29,052 bases of DNA, taken from IMG/VR virus record IMGVR_UViG_3300027969_000336, positions 1-29,052 of that record. One strand, written 5' to 3'. Of this stretch, positions 13,316-20,734 are shown in pieces. The position numbers and the translations under genes are program-made. The stretch comes from a virus. The notes beneath the pieces were generated by a model that was not told the DNA's origin, did no database searches, and worked only from the letters and a program-made list of their open reading frames with translations. How positions within the stretch are numbered: the stretch's first letter is position 1; each line of letters starts with the position of its first letter.

Positions 13316-14059
13316 ATGGTTACAGCAAAAAAGGTTCCGGCTAAAGCACCTGCAAAGGTAGCGCCCGTTAAAAGGCGTACACCTAAGCCCAAGGCCGAGC
13401 AGACAATCAATGTTTCTGTTGCCGCGCCAGCACCTGTTAAAGCTGAAGCCAAAAAGGATGATAGCGCCCTTGGTAAAGTCATCGGTTTAATTGAGTGGGT
13501 GGACAATCCCTTTAAGCTGTTTACCGTTATTTTGTTATCGTTCCTGTTCTTTGCAGGGTACTTTGCATGGGATTCCCGTCAGGTCATCCTTCACGCTATT
13601 ACAACGCAGGACAAGATGCCACAGTTGGCAAAGCAAGAGGCGCTACTTGCCCCTGCTCGTAGCTTGATGAAAGACCTAGACGGTTTGGTTGTGTTGGTTC
13701 ACAAAGCTAACTTGACGACAAACAGTCGCACTACTGTGTTAGCCCTGAACGCAGATGGCTCACGGGAGAAGTCAATGGAAGGCACGGTAACGTCTCTATT
13801 TAATGCAAGCGCAGACCGCAATGCCGCTATGGTGGCTATGCTCAACAATGAAGTCCTGTGTGAAGATTTCAACCCATCTTCCAAAGTTGGTGAGTGGGGC
13901 GCTAAACAAGGTGTCAAGTTTATGTGCCGAGGCTCCATCCCCCCTGACATGGGCAAGTTTGCAGGGTATGTAGCCATTGGATTTAAAACCAAGCCAGAGG
14001 ATATTGCGGCGTTGAAGACCCGTATAAACTTGGCTGCAACTGATATGTCGGAGGATTGA
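13316..14059 (+). CDS. Single-pass membrane protein with Ala/Lys/Pro N-terminus
   Basis: 247 residues. Residues 1-45 are a Lys/Ala/Pro-rich, probably disordered cytoplasmic tail (KKVPAKAPAKVAPVKRRTPK). One membrane helix spans about 67-84 (KLFTVILLSFLFFAGYFAW). The remainder (residues 88-247), predicted periplasmic, has SLMKDLDGLVVLVHKANLTT, NSRTTVLALNADGSREKS, a Cys-containing VLCEDFNPSSKVGEWGAKQG, VKFMCRGSIPPDMG and FAGYVAIGFKTKPEDIAALK. The two cysteines could form a disulfide. I know the WVDNPFKL...CRGSIPP pattern from other aquatic phages, beside holin genes, without assigned function. Location directly upstream of the holin suggests lysis control or a spanin-like role (inference). Confidence 0.7.
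   Translation: MVTAKKVPAKAPAKVAPVKRRTPKPKAEQTINVSVAAPAPVKAEAKKDDSALGKVIGLIEWVDNPFKLFTVILLSFLFFAGYFAWDSRQVILHAITTQDKMPQLAKQEALLAPARSLMKDLDGLVVLVHKANLTTNSRTTVLALNADGSREKSMEGTVTSLFNASADRNAAMVAMLNNEVLCEDFNPSSKVGEWGAKQGVKFMCRGSIPPDMGKFAGYVAIGFKTKPEDIAALKTRINLAATDMSED
14050..14054 (+). promoter_or_regulatory. Shine-Dalgarno GGAGG that selects ATG 14062
   Basis: GGAGG ends seven bases before ATG 14062 but only one base before the alternative TTG at 14056, so the holin start is set at 14062. The site lies in the last codons of the preceding gene. Confidence 0.7.
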
Positions 14060-14061
14060 TT

Positions 14062-14556
14062 ATGTTGGATATTTTAAGTGGCGGTATTCTAGGTTCAGTT
14101 TTTGGTGGGCTGTTCCGAATGGCCCCCGAAGTGCTGAAGTTCTTTGACAAGAAAAATGAGCGCCAACACGAACTCAATATGTTTGCCCGTCAGTGCGAAC
14201 TGGAGACGCTACGCGGTCAGCAGAAGTTGGCTGAGATAGGCGCTCAACGCGAAGCCGCTATTGACGTAGGTGTCATGGATGCGTTTAACAACGCTATTAC
14301 ACAGCAAGCCGAGATGGTCAAAGCCGCAGGCGGTTGGGTGGCTAGTCTGTCGGCATCTGTCCGTCCCGTGGTTACATATTGGGTGTTGTTTGTCTGGTCG
14401 TTTATTCACGTATGGTTTGCATGGAACGCATGGCTTGGCGGTGCGCCAGCCGTAGAAGTGTTTAAGACCATGATGACACCTGACTTCTCAGCTTTGTTGT
14501 CTGGGACAATCAACTATTGGTTCCTCGACCGCACCTTGAAGCAACGCGGAATATGA
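14062..14556 (+). CDS. Holin, GTA-type (3TM holin family)
   Basis: 164 residues. N-terminal hydrophobic/Gly-rich helix (LSGGILGSVFGGLFRMAPEV), then a charged helical middle (FFDKKNERQHELNMFARQCE, GQQKLAEIGAQREAAIDVGV), then AAGGWVASLSASVRPVVTYW and a strong membrane helix (VLFVWSFIHVWFAWNAWLGG). It ends NYWFLDRTLKQRGI. The order (amphipathic/hydrophobic head, coiled middle, WVASLSASVRPV, membrane segment, YWFxDR end) is that of the GTA_holin_3TM-type phage holin family. It would form the inner-membrane lesion that releases the muramidase encoded just downstream. The start was decided by GGAGG 14050-14054. Its TGA overlaps the next ATG (ATGA 14553-14556). Confidence 0.75.
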   Translation: MLDILSGGILGSVFGGLFRMAPEVLKFFDKKNERQHELNMFARQCELETLRGQQKLAEIGAQREAAIDVGVMDAFNNAITQQAEMVKAAGGWVASLSASVRPVVTYWVLFVWSFIHVWFAWNAWLGGAPAVEVFKTMMTPDFSALLSGTINYWFLDRTLKQRGI

Positions 14557-14996
14557 ACCTAGAACTAGCCGCTGAACTGTGCCGCCGGTATGAAGGGTAT
14601 CGGGCCAAGCCCTACCTTTGTCCGGCTGGTGTAGCCACGATTGGCTATGGTTCTACCTACTACGCAGACAAACGCAAGGTAACTTTGGAAGATGCCCCGA
14701 TGGATGAACCCACGGCTAGAGCACTTTTAATGATTGAGCTTGAGCATACGTATTTACCGGGTGTTTTGCGTAACTGCCCCGGCCTGATTACTGACGTTCG
14801 TAAGTGCAATGCCATAGTGGATTTTTGTTATAACTTGGGCACTGGACGCTTGCAGACTTCCACGTTAAAGAGGAAAATCAATGCCAATGATTGGGAAGGG
14901 GCAAAAGAACAACTGATGCTCTGGACTAAAGGGGGCGGCAAGGTATTGCCCGGACTACTTAAACGGCGTACTGCTGAGTGCGCTTTACTGGATTGA
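14553..14996 (+). CDS. Endolysin, GH24 muramidase
   Basis: 147 residues from the ATG overlapping the holin stop. T4/P22-type lysozyme: catalytic Glu14 in CRRYEGYR, then PYLCPAGVATIGYG. The catalytic triad spacing E-8aa-C-5aa-T (Glu14, Cys23, Thr29) is seen, where T4 has Asp in the middle position. Family landmarks follow: RKCNAIVDFCYNLGTGRLQT, STLKRKINANDWEGAKEQLM, GGKVLPGLLKRRTAECALL. It cleaves the N-acetylmuramic acid to N-acetylglucosamine bond of peptidoglycan. No signal peptide or SAR segment is visible, so it is cytoplasmic and needs the upstream holin. Length is typical of the family. Start 14553 is preferred over upstream 14517, which would overlap the holin by 40 bases. Confidence 0.9.
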   Translation: MNLELAAELCRRYEGYRAKPYLCPAGVATIGYGSTYYADKRKVTLEDAPMDEPTARALLMIELEHTYLPGVLRNCPGLITDVRKCNAIVDFCYNLGTGRLQTSTLKRKINANDWEGAKEQLMLWTKGGGKVLPGLLKRRTAECALLD

Positions 14997-14999
14997 CCG

Positions 15000-17135
15000 A
15001 TGCCATTACAAAAAGTTTTATTTAAGCCGGGCGTCAACCGTGAAAATACCCGCTACACCAATGAAGGTGGCTGGTATGAGTCGGATAAAATCAGGTTTCG
15101 CCAAGGCACTCCAGAGGTTATTGGCGGGTGGGAACCTTTATCTGCTGACACATACCTTGGCGTTTGCCGTTCATTGTGGAATTGGGTAACGCTTGGTGGT
15201 GATAACCTAATTGGAATTGGCACAAACCTTAAGTTCTATTTGGCGCAAGGTGGTGTGTTTTATGACATTACGCCGATTCGCGCAACTTCCACGATTGACA
15301 ACAATCCTTTTGTAGCAACCGCTAGCTCCGCCACAATCACAGTTACAGACACAAATCATGGCTGTATAACGGGCGATTTTGTAACCTTTAGCGGCGCAGT
15401 TGGCTTAGGCGGCAACATCACAGCCGCTGTTTTAAACGCTGAATACCAAGTTTCGGTTATCAATGCTAACAGCTACACGTTTACTGCGTCTGCTACCGCT
15501 AATGCAACAGATGCTTTAGGTTCCCCCGGCGGCGGTGCTTCGGTTGTTGCGACGTATCAAATTAACGTCGGCCCGGCAATCCCCGCCCCCTTGACCGGCT
15601 GGGGCGCTGGTACTTGGGGTAGTCCTCCCCCTGTTGCACCCCCTTCAACTATTGGCACATGGGGTTATGGTACAACTTCAACAGTTGCTTTGCGCCTGTG
15701 GAATCAAATTAACTATGGTGAAGATCTAGTGTATGGCCCCCGTACAGGCGGTATTTATTATTGGAATGCAACCAACACCGTTACTACTCGGGGCGTATTG
15801 CTTAACAGCCTTGGCGGTACAGTCACATTTACAAATGCTTCGCCGACTGTGGTGACTTCCACTATTCTTTATACAGAAGGTGCGGCAATTCAATTCTCTG
15901 GTGGTTCGCTACCTACCGGTGTATCTGCAGCTACTACATACTACGTCTATACTGTTAATGGGTTGACATTTAATCTGCTTGATAATGCTGGCAACGTAGT
16001 TAACACATCTTCTACGGGCTCCGGCTCTGTGTCTTTAATTGTTGACGTACCTACTGTACAGAACAACATAACGGTGTCGGATAGTTCACGCTTTTTAATT
16101 GCTTTTGGCTGCAATGACTACAACTCCAGCGTACTTGATCCTATGCTGATCCGTTGGTCAGCGCAGGACGACCCTTACAACTGGACACCTGATCCTACAA
16201 ACCAAGCAGGGTTTACTCGCCTATCTCATGGCTCAGAGATTGTTACAACTGTACAGACCCGCCAAGAGATTGTGGTATTTACGGACTCCAGCGTGTATTC
16301 GCTGCAGTATCTTGGCCCACCATATGTATGGGCAGCGCAGCTTCTTGGCGATAATGTTTCGATCATGAGTCCTAACTCGGCAGTGATTGCTTCCGGCGTT
16401 ATTTACTGGATGGGCGTGGATAAATTCTACGCATATGATGGTCGTATACAAACGCTTAATTGTGATCTGCGCCGATATGTGTTCCAAGATTTAAACCAAG
16501 AACAAGCGCTCCAAGTTTTTTGTGGTACAAACGAAGGTTTTAACGAAGTATGGTGGTTCTACTGTTCAGCCGACAGCACTGCTATTGACAAGTACGTAAT
16601 CTATAACTACGTTGAAAAAGTTTGGTATTACGGCACAATGTCTCGTACAGCTTGGCTTGATTCGGGATTACTATCGTACCCCGTTGCCGCCTATTACACC
16701 AGCAGTACCGCTACAGGTAACTTAATCAACCATGAGACTGGTTTGAATGACAATACAACCGGCACTGCTGCTGCGATTGACGCTTATATTTCTTCGTCTG
16801 AGTTCGATATTGGTGACGGCCATAATTTTGGCTTTGTCTGGCGTGTGCTGCCGGACTTAACTTTTGGTGATTCTACGAATGCGCCTTCTGGTGCGGTTCC
16901 AGTAATAACTATGACCCTATATGGTCTGACGAATTCTGGCTCTGGTAGAACAAGTAGCGCAAGTCAGAATGTATCTAGCAGTAGCACCTATGACATTACC
17001 GAAGAGTTTACTGGGCAGATTTACACCCGTATGCGCGGTCGCCAAATGATTTTTAAAGTTAGGTCGAACCAGCTTAATACAGCTTGGCAGTTGGGTGCCC
17101 CTCGTATTGATATACGACCAGACGGACGACGTTGA
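15000..17135 (+). CDS. Tail hub, P22 gp10-like
   Basis: 711 residues. N-terminus MPLQKVLFKPGVNRENTRYT, ESDKIRFRQGTPEVIGGW and YLGVCRSLWNWVTLGGDNLI is typical of the large gp10-like tail hub/packaged-DNA stabilisation family of short-tailed phages. Two beta-rich inserts occur, about residues 104-180 (ATITVTDTNHGCITGDFVTF) and 270-350 (TVTFTNASPTVVTSTILYTE). A Trp-Gly insert (LTGWGAGTWGSPPP, TIGTWGYG) resembles the modules of the 6199-7038 protein. The C-terminal half is mostly beta (FTDSSVYSLQYLGPPYVWAA, FYAYDGRIQTLNCDLRRYVF), ending RIDIRPDGRR. It would sit below the adaptors and hold fibres. No strong ribosome site precedes the ATG. Confidence 0.75.
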   Translation: MPLQKVLFKPGVNRENTRYTNEGGWYESDKIRFRQGTPEVIGGWEPLSADTYLGVCRSLWNWVTLGGDNLIGIGTNLKFYLAQGGVFYDITPIRATSTIDNNPFVATASSATITVTDTNHGCITGDFVTFSGAVGLGGNITAAVLNAEYQVSVINANSYTFTASATANATDALGSPGGGASVVATYQINVGPAIPAPLTGWGAGTWGSPPPVAPPSTIGTWGYGTTSTVALRLWNQINYGEDLVYGPRTGGIYYWNATNTVTTRGVLLNSLGGTVTFTNASPTVVTSTILYTEGAAIQFSGGSLPTGVSAATTYYVYTVNGLTFNLLDNAGNVVNTSSTGSGSVSLIVDVPTVQNNITVSDSSRFLIAFGCNDYNSSVLDPMLIRWSAQDDPYNWTPDPTNQAGFTRLSHGSEIVTTVQTRQEIVVFTDSSVYSLQYLGPPYVWAAQLLGDNVSIMSPNSAVIASGVIYWMGVDKFYAYDGRIQTLNCDLRRYVFQDLNQEQALQVFCGTNEGFNEVWWFYCSADSTAIDKYVIYNYVEKVWYYGTMSRTAWLDSGLLSYPVAAYYTSSTATGNLINHETGLNDNTTGTAAAIDAYISSSEFDIGDGHNFGFVWRVLPDLTFGDSTNAPSGAVPVITMTLYGLTNSGSGRTSSASQNVSSSSTYDITEEFTGQIYTRMRGRQMIFKVRSNQLNTAWQLGAPRIDIRPDGRR

Positions 17136-17782
17136 TGGCTTCTAGCGGTCGCATCATTAACCCCGCAGTACCCAACTTACCATTGGGGACGAAGGAGTAC
17201 GAACAGCGCTATCAAGACCAATTTACAAACATTTTGCGTCTGTATTTTAACCAACTGCGTAATTCATTAAATGAGTTGCTTGGCGGTGCCGGAGGCAAGT
17301 ACATTGCATTTCCTTACGGAGCATTTTCAAGCTACACCAGCCAGTCCACAACTGCCAATACAGCTACGTTACTAACCATGTCTAATACAGACTTCTCCAA
17401 TGCTGTATCGCTTCAGTCAGGGTCGAAGATAACGGTAGAGAATGCTGGTATTTACAACCTGCAGTTTAGTGTGCAAGTGCAAAATTTAGATAACGCGCCG
17501 CAGGATATGTATATCTGGCTTCGTCAAAATGGCACGGACATTGTGGGTTCTACTGGGGTACTCGGACTCCCCGCCCGTAAAAATCCCGGTGATCCATCTC
17601 ATGACATTAAGGGCTGGAATTACTTTTTGTATATGAACGCTAACGATTACGTTCAAATCTATTGGTCGCCCACTATTGCAACGTTTACTATACCGACGTA
17701 CGCGGCTTCGGGCACGCCAACTAAACCATCAACTGCTTCTGTCGTAGCTACACTTTCATTTGTGTCTGCGCTACCAACATGA
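17135..17782 (+). CDS. Jelly-roll virion protein (C1q/TNF-like)
   Basis: 215 residues; ATG 17135 overlaps the previous TGA by one base (TGATG). The earlier TTG at 17132 would add one residue. Residues 1-50 are helical (YEQRYQDQFTNILRLYFNQL, RNSLNELLGG). The rest resembles a C1q/TNF jelly roll: YGAFSSYTSQSTTANTATLL, ITVENAGIYNLQFSVQVQNL, DMYIWLRQNGTDIVGSTGVL, WNYFLYMNANDYVQIYWSP and VATLSFVSALPT. This module recurs in aquatic phages next to gp10-like hubs, probably as a trimeric knob or fibre (inference). A 34-base gap follows, the largest in the window. Confidence 0.75.
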   Translation: MASSGRIINPAVPNLPLGTKEYEQRYQDQFTNILRLYFNQLRNSLNELLGGAGGKYIAFPYGAFSSYTSQSTTANTATLLTMSNTDFSNAVSLQSGSKITVENAGIYNLQFSVQVQNLDNAPQDMYIWLRQNGTDIVGSTGVLGLPARKNPGDPSHDIKGWNYFLYMNANDYVQIYWSPTIATFTIPTYAASGTPTKPSTASVVATLSFVSALPT

Positions 17783-17816
17783 TATTATTGACCAACCCCC
17801 ATTTTGAGAGGCAACT
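17783..17816 (+). promoter_or_regulatory. Largest intergenic gap, with GAGAGG ribosome site
   Basis: 34 bases between the jelly-roll gene and the 968-residue gene. GAGAGG at 17806-17811 lies five bases before ATG 17817. TTGACC at about 17788 resembles a -35 box but no acceptable -10 follows, so no promoter is claimed. Confidence 0.5.
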
Positions 17817-20723
17817 ATGAGCCTTGCAGTACTAGCTGACCACATGGCATCAAAGGGTCGCGGCGGCGATTCGATGCTTATCCACATGGCCCCCCAAGAA
17901 GTTGCGGGGCTTCAAGCTTTGGCAATGGCCCACGGCGGCTCGCTTACGATTAATCCTGATACGGGTTTACCCGAAGCTCTTTCTTTAAAGAAATTGCTCC
18001 CAGCGATTATTGGTTTTGGCATTACAGCCATGACAGGTATCCCTGCTTGGCAGGTTGGCTTGGGTGTTGGCGCAGTTGAGACTGCCCGTACTGGCGATTT
18101 GGGTCGTGGTATTAGCGCAGGTCTTGGTGCCTATGGTGGCGCTGGTTTGGGCGCTAGTTTTACAGCAGCCCCAGTAGCGGAGATGGCGGGTTCTCAAATT
18201 GCGTCTCAAGCTGTGGATCAAGCCGCTTTAGAAGGTATTCAACTCCCATCAAACTACGCGGAAATGGCGGCAAAGACAGCTACTCCTGACCAGCTTATGG
18301 CGGCTAGAGATTCAATGTCGTTTGGAGATTTAGCAAGTAAAGGTGCAAAAGCTATTGCGGATAACCCATCAAGCGTACTCACTAAAGACAACTTTAAATA
18401 TTTAGCCGCCGCCGCTAGCCCTATCCTAGCTGGCGAAGCAGTTAAATCTAATATGCCCCAAACGGTTACTAAGCCCGGCGCAATTCGCCCTTATTCTTAT
18501 GACCCTTATGGTGGTGGTTTTACCGCATACCCTGAATACGAAGTCCCTAAGAGAGCCGCTAGTGGTGGAATTATGGGTTTTGATGAGAGCGTAAATTCGC
18601 CTATGTCCCATCAGAGCCTAAGCAACATGCAGGATACGGGTGGTATGTTTAACTACGCCCACGATGGTGGTGGCGTTATGCGCATGGCTCAAGGCGGTAT
18701 TGCTGGGTATGCTGATGGCGGCTCCGCTGCCGCTGCCTATGCTGCGGCTAACAACATTGATTTAAACAAAAACATTAATCAATGGATTACGGACAACCCC
18801 AACGCAAACCGCGCAACAATTGATGCCGAAATGAATAAGTACGGTATTAGTCAAGACGACGTAAATCGTGCTTTGTCTGGTAGTACAGTAACTTCAGCCG
18901 CAGTTGACTATGGGTTATCTCACGGCATGGGTCTGTCTGACATCAATCAGAACATTGCTAACTTTACTAACGTCACAAACAAGAACGCTACTGATGCACA
19001 AATTGATGCTGCGATGAGCCAGTACGGTATTAGCAATGAAGACGTTGCCCGTGCGTTAGCAGCTACTGGTGGTTCGCAAGGTGAGCAATACGCTGTTCTG
19101 GCCGGTAACATGGGTCTGTCTGGACTTAATCAAAATATCAATAGCTGGCTAGCTGCAAACCCTAAAGCTACTCTTGCCGACGCGCAAGCTGCTATGACTA
19201 CATCCGGCATTAACGAGGCCGACGTTCTGCGTGCTACGGGTAAATCTTTAACAGACTTGTATCCTAAAAAGCTTGTTTGTGGGGACGGTTTTGAGTTGAA
19301 TGCAGCAGGTACGGCGTGTGTAAAGAAAACGCTCACCTGCGGCCCCGGGTATGAACCAAATGCGGCTGGTACTGCTTGTGTGCCTATTACTAAGAAAACG
19401 CTTACTTGCGCAGAAGGGTATGAGCCAAATGCTGCCGGTACTGAATGCGTAAGGAAAACAACCACAGATACAAAAACTATTGTTTGCGGAGTTGGATTCC
19501 ACCCAAGTATTGATGGTAAATCGTGCGTTAAAGACTTAGAAATTGTTGATGATTTCCATTTTTGCCCCACTGGTCAACATTGGGACGCTAGCGCAGGTAA
19601 ATGTGTAGCAAATATTAGCGCAACGCAAGAAACAACCACCACTGTAGACACACCTACGAGTTTAACCACAGCCGTTGATACCGCTCTGCCTGTTGGTGTA
19701 TCCGGTACAACTGGCCCATCTATTATTGGTGGCGGCTCGACAGTCAATCCCAACGGCACAATTACAACTTCTCCAGTTATCCCCGGCATCCCAGTAGGTG
19801 GATTTACGGGTATGGAAGATGTACGTAATGCGTACACTAAAGGTGGCGGTAGTTTGGGTTACGTTCCCTACGCGCCAAAAACAATGGCTGAGTTCAACGC
19901 CAAGTACAACAACTTGACTGGTGGTTCTAAGCAAGCCTACGATTATTTGACGGGTAAGGCTCCTTACTCCCCAACACCTTTTACTCCAACTGGGCAAATC
20001 TTCAAGCCTTACTCGGAGGCTATGGGTATTCCGCAAGACTTAACAAAACGCATGTATATTTTTGATCCCGCGACAAAAACGTACAAACGTAACCCTGACT
20101 ACAAACCACCTTCATACGCAACTGCTGGTACTGCGGCAGCTACGGGTTCAACTACGGGTACTACAGGCGCGGCAACTGATTTAACAGATCAGTCCAAGCC
20201 ACCAACTACTGATCCCGGGCCCGGTAATGAATGGTTATGGGACTACGACAGCAAGAAATGGTACGCCTCAGAGATTCAAAGATCTGCTAACGGTGGTTTG
20301 ATGGCTGAAGGTGGCTTAGCTGCTTTGACTATGGCTCGCGGTGGTAATACGCACGCGCCATTCTTCTCAAAGTCGACTGGTAAATTTACTTCACGAGCCC
20401 CACAGGTTTACGCAGATGGCGGTATGGCTGAGCAATTCAACCTTGGCGGTTACTCTGATGGCGGCAGACTTTTGCGTGGCCCCGGTGATGGTGTGTCCGA
20501 TTCCATCCCTGCAACTATCGGTAACAAGCGTCCTGCACGTTTAGCCGACGGTGAATTTGTAGTGCCCGCACGTATTGTGTCTGAGTTAGGTAATGGCTCG
20601 ACGGAAGCTGGTGCACGCAAGTTGTACGCAATGATGGACAGAGTTCAAGCTGCCCGTAAAGGTTCAATCGGCAAAGGCAAAGTGGCTAACAACAGCCGTT
20701 CCGACAAATATCTTCCCGCATAA
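17817..20723 (+). CDS. Large internal/ejection protein with helical and C-x12-C repeats
   Basis: 968 residues. Residues 1-80 (MLIHMAPQEVAGLQALAMAH, GGSLTINPDTGLPEALSLKK) are a recurrent phage module. Gly/Ala-rich hydrophobic helices follow (about 60-125: LPAIIGFGITAMTG, GISAGLGAYGGAGLGASF), membrane-active in character. Residues about 309-482 hold three ~57-60 residue helical repeats with (M/I)xxYGIS-type and DVxRA cores. Residues 488-596 hold five C-x12-C repeats. A Pro/Thr-rich stretch follows. The end has repeated MAxGG and ADGG motifs, then GDGVSDSIPATIGNKRPARL, ADGEFVVPARIVSELGNGS, YAMMDRVQAARK and KYLPA, a domain common at C-termini of aquatic phage virion proteins. Role in DNA ejection is inferred from position and composition. 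Confidence 0.7.
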   Translation: MSLAVLADHMASKGRGGDSMLIHMAPQEVAGLQALAMAHGGSLTINPDTGLPEALSLKKLLPAIIGFGITAMTGIPAWQVGLGVGAVETARTGDLGRGISAGLGAYGGAGLGASFTAAPVAEMAGSQIASQAVDQAALEGIQLPSNYAEMAAKTATPDQLMAARDSMSFGDLASKGAKAIADNPSSVLTKDNFKYLAAAASPILAGEAVKSNMPQTVTKPGAIRPYSYDPYGGGFTAYPEYEVPKRAASGGIMGFDESVNSPMSHQSLSNMQDTGGMFNYAHDGGGVMRMAQGGIAGYADGGSAAAAYAAANNIDLNKNINQWITDNPNANRATIDAEMNKYGISQDDVNRALSGSTVTSAAVDYGLSHGMGLSDINQNIANFTNVTNKNATDAQIDAAMSQYGISNEDVARALAATGGSQGEQYAVLAGNMGLSGLNQNINSWLAANPKATLADAQAAMTTSGINEADVLRATGKSLTDLYPKKLVCGDGFELNAAGTACVKKTLTCGPGYEPNAAGTACVPITKKTLTCAEGYEPNAAGTECVRKTTTDTKTIVCGVGFHPSIDGKSCVKDLEIVDDFHFCPTGQHWDASAGKCVANISATQETTTTVDTPTSLTTAVDTALPVGVSGTTGPSIIGGGSTVNPNGTITTSPVIPGIPVGGFTGMEDVRNAYTKGGGSLGYVPYAPKTMAEFNAKYNNLTGGSKQAYDYLTGKAPYSPTPFTPTGQIFKPYSEAMGIPQDLTKRMYIFDPATKTYKRNPDYKPPSYATAGTAAATGSTTGTTGAATDLTDQSKPPTTDPGPGNEWLWDYDSKKWYASEIQRSANGGLMAEGGLAALTMARGGNTHAPFFSKSTGKFTSRAPQVYADGGMAEQFNLGGYSDGGRLLRGPGDGVSDSIPATIGNKRPARLADGEFVVPARIVSELGNGSTEAGARKLYAMMDRVQAARKGSIGKGKVANNSRSDKYLPA
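18741..19262 (+). repeat. Three helical repeats, ~57-60 residues each
   Basis: Copies at about 18741-18910, 18911-19090 and 19096-19262 share L(N/S)xN(I)N/xxW, then D/A-x-I-D-A-x-M-x-x-Y-G-I-S-x-x-D-V-x-R-A. Examples: IDAEMNKYGISQDDVNRAL, IDAAMSQYGISNEDVARALA, AQAAMTTSGINEADVLRATG. They are protein-level repeats, with DNA diverged, so duplication is old. Confidence 0.75.
19278..19604 (+). repeat. Five C-x12-C repeats
   Basis: Encodes CGDGFELNAAGTAC, CGPGYEPNAAGTAC, CAEGYEPNAAGTEC, CGVGFHPSIDGKSC and CPTGQHWDASAGKC, each Cys pair exactly 12 residues apart. Linkers are Lys/Thr-rich. Copies 1-3 are near-identical at the protein level, copies 4-5 divergent. Confidence 0.9.
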
Positions 20724-20734
20724 GGAGCCGATAA

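Noticed and set aside
17783-17816. Promoter in the largest gap
   Set aside because: TTGACC resembles a -35 box but no TATAAT-like -10 follows at suitable spacing. A single hexamer in a short gap is not enough.
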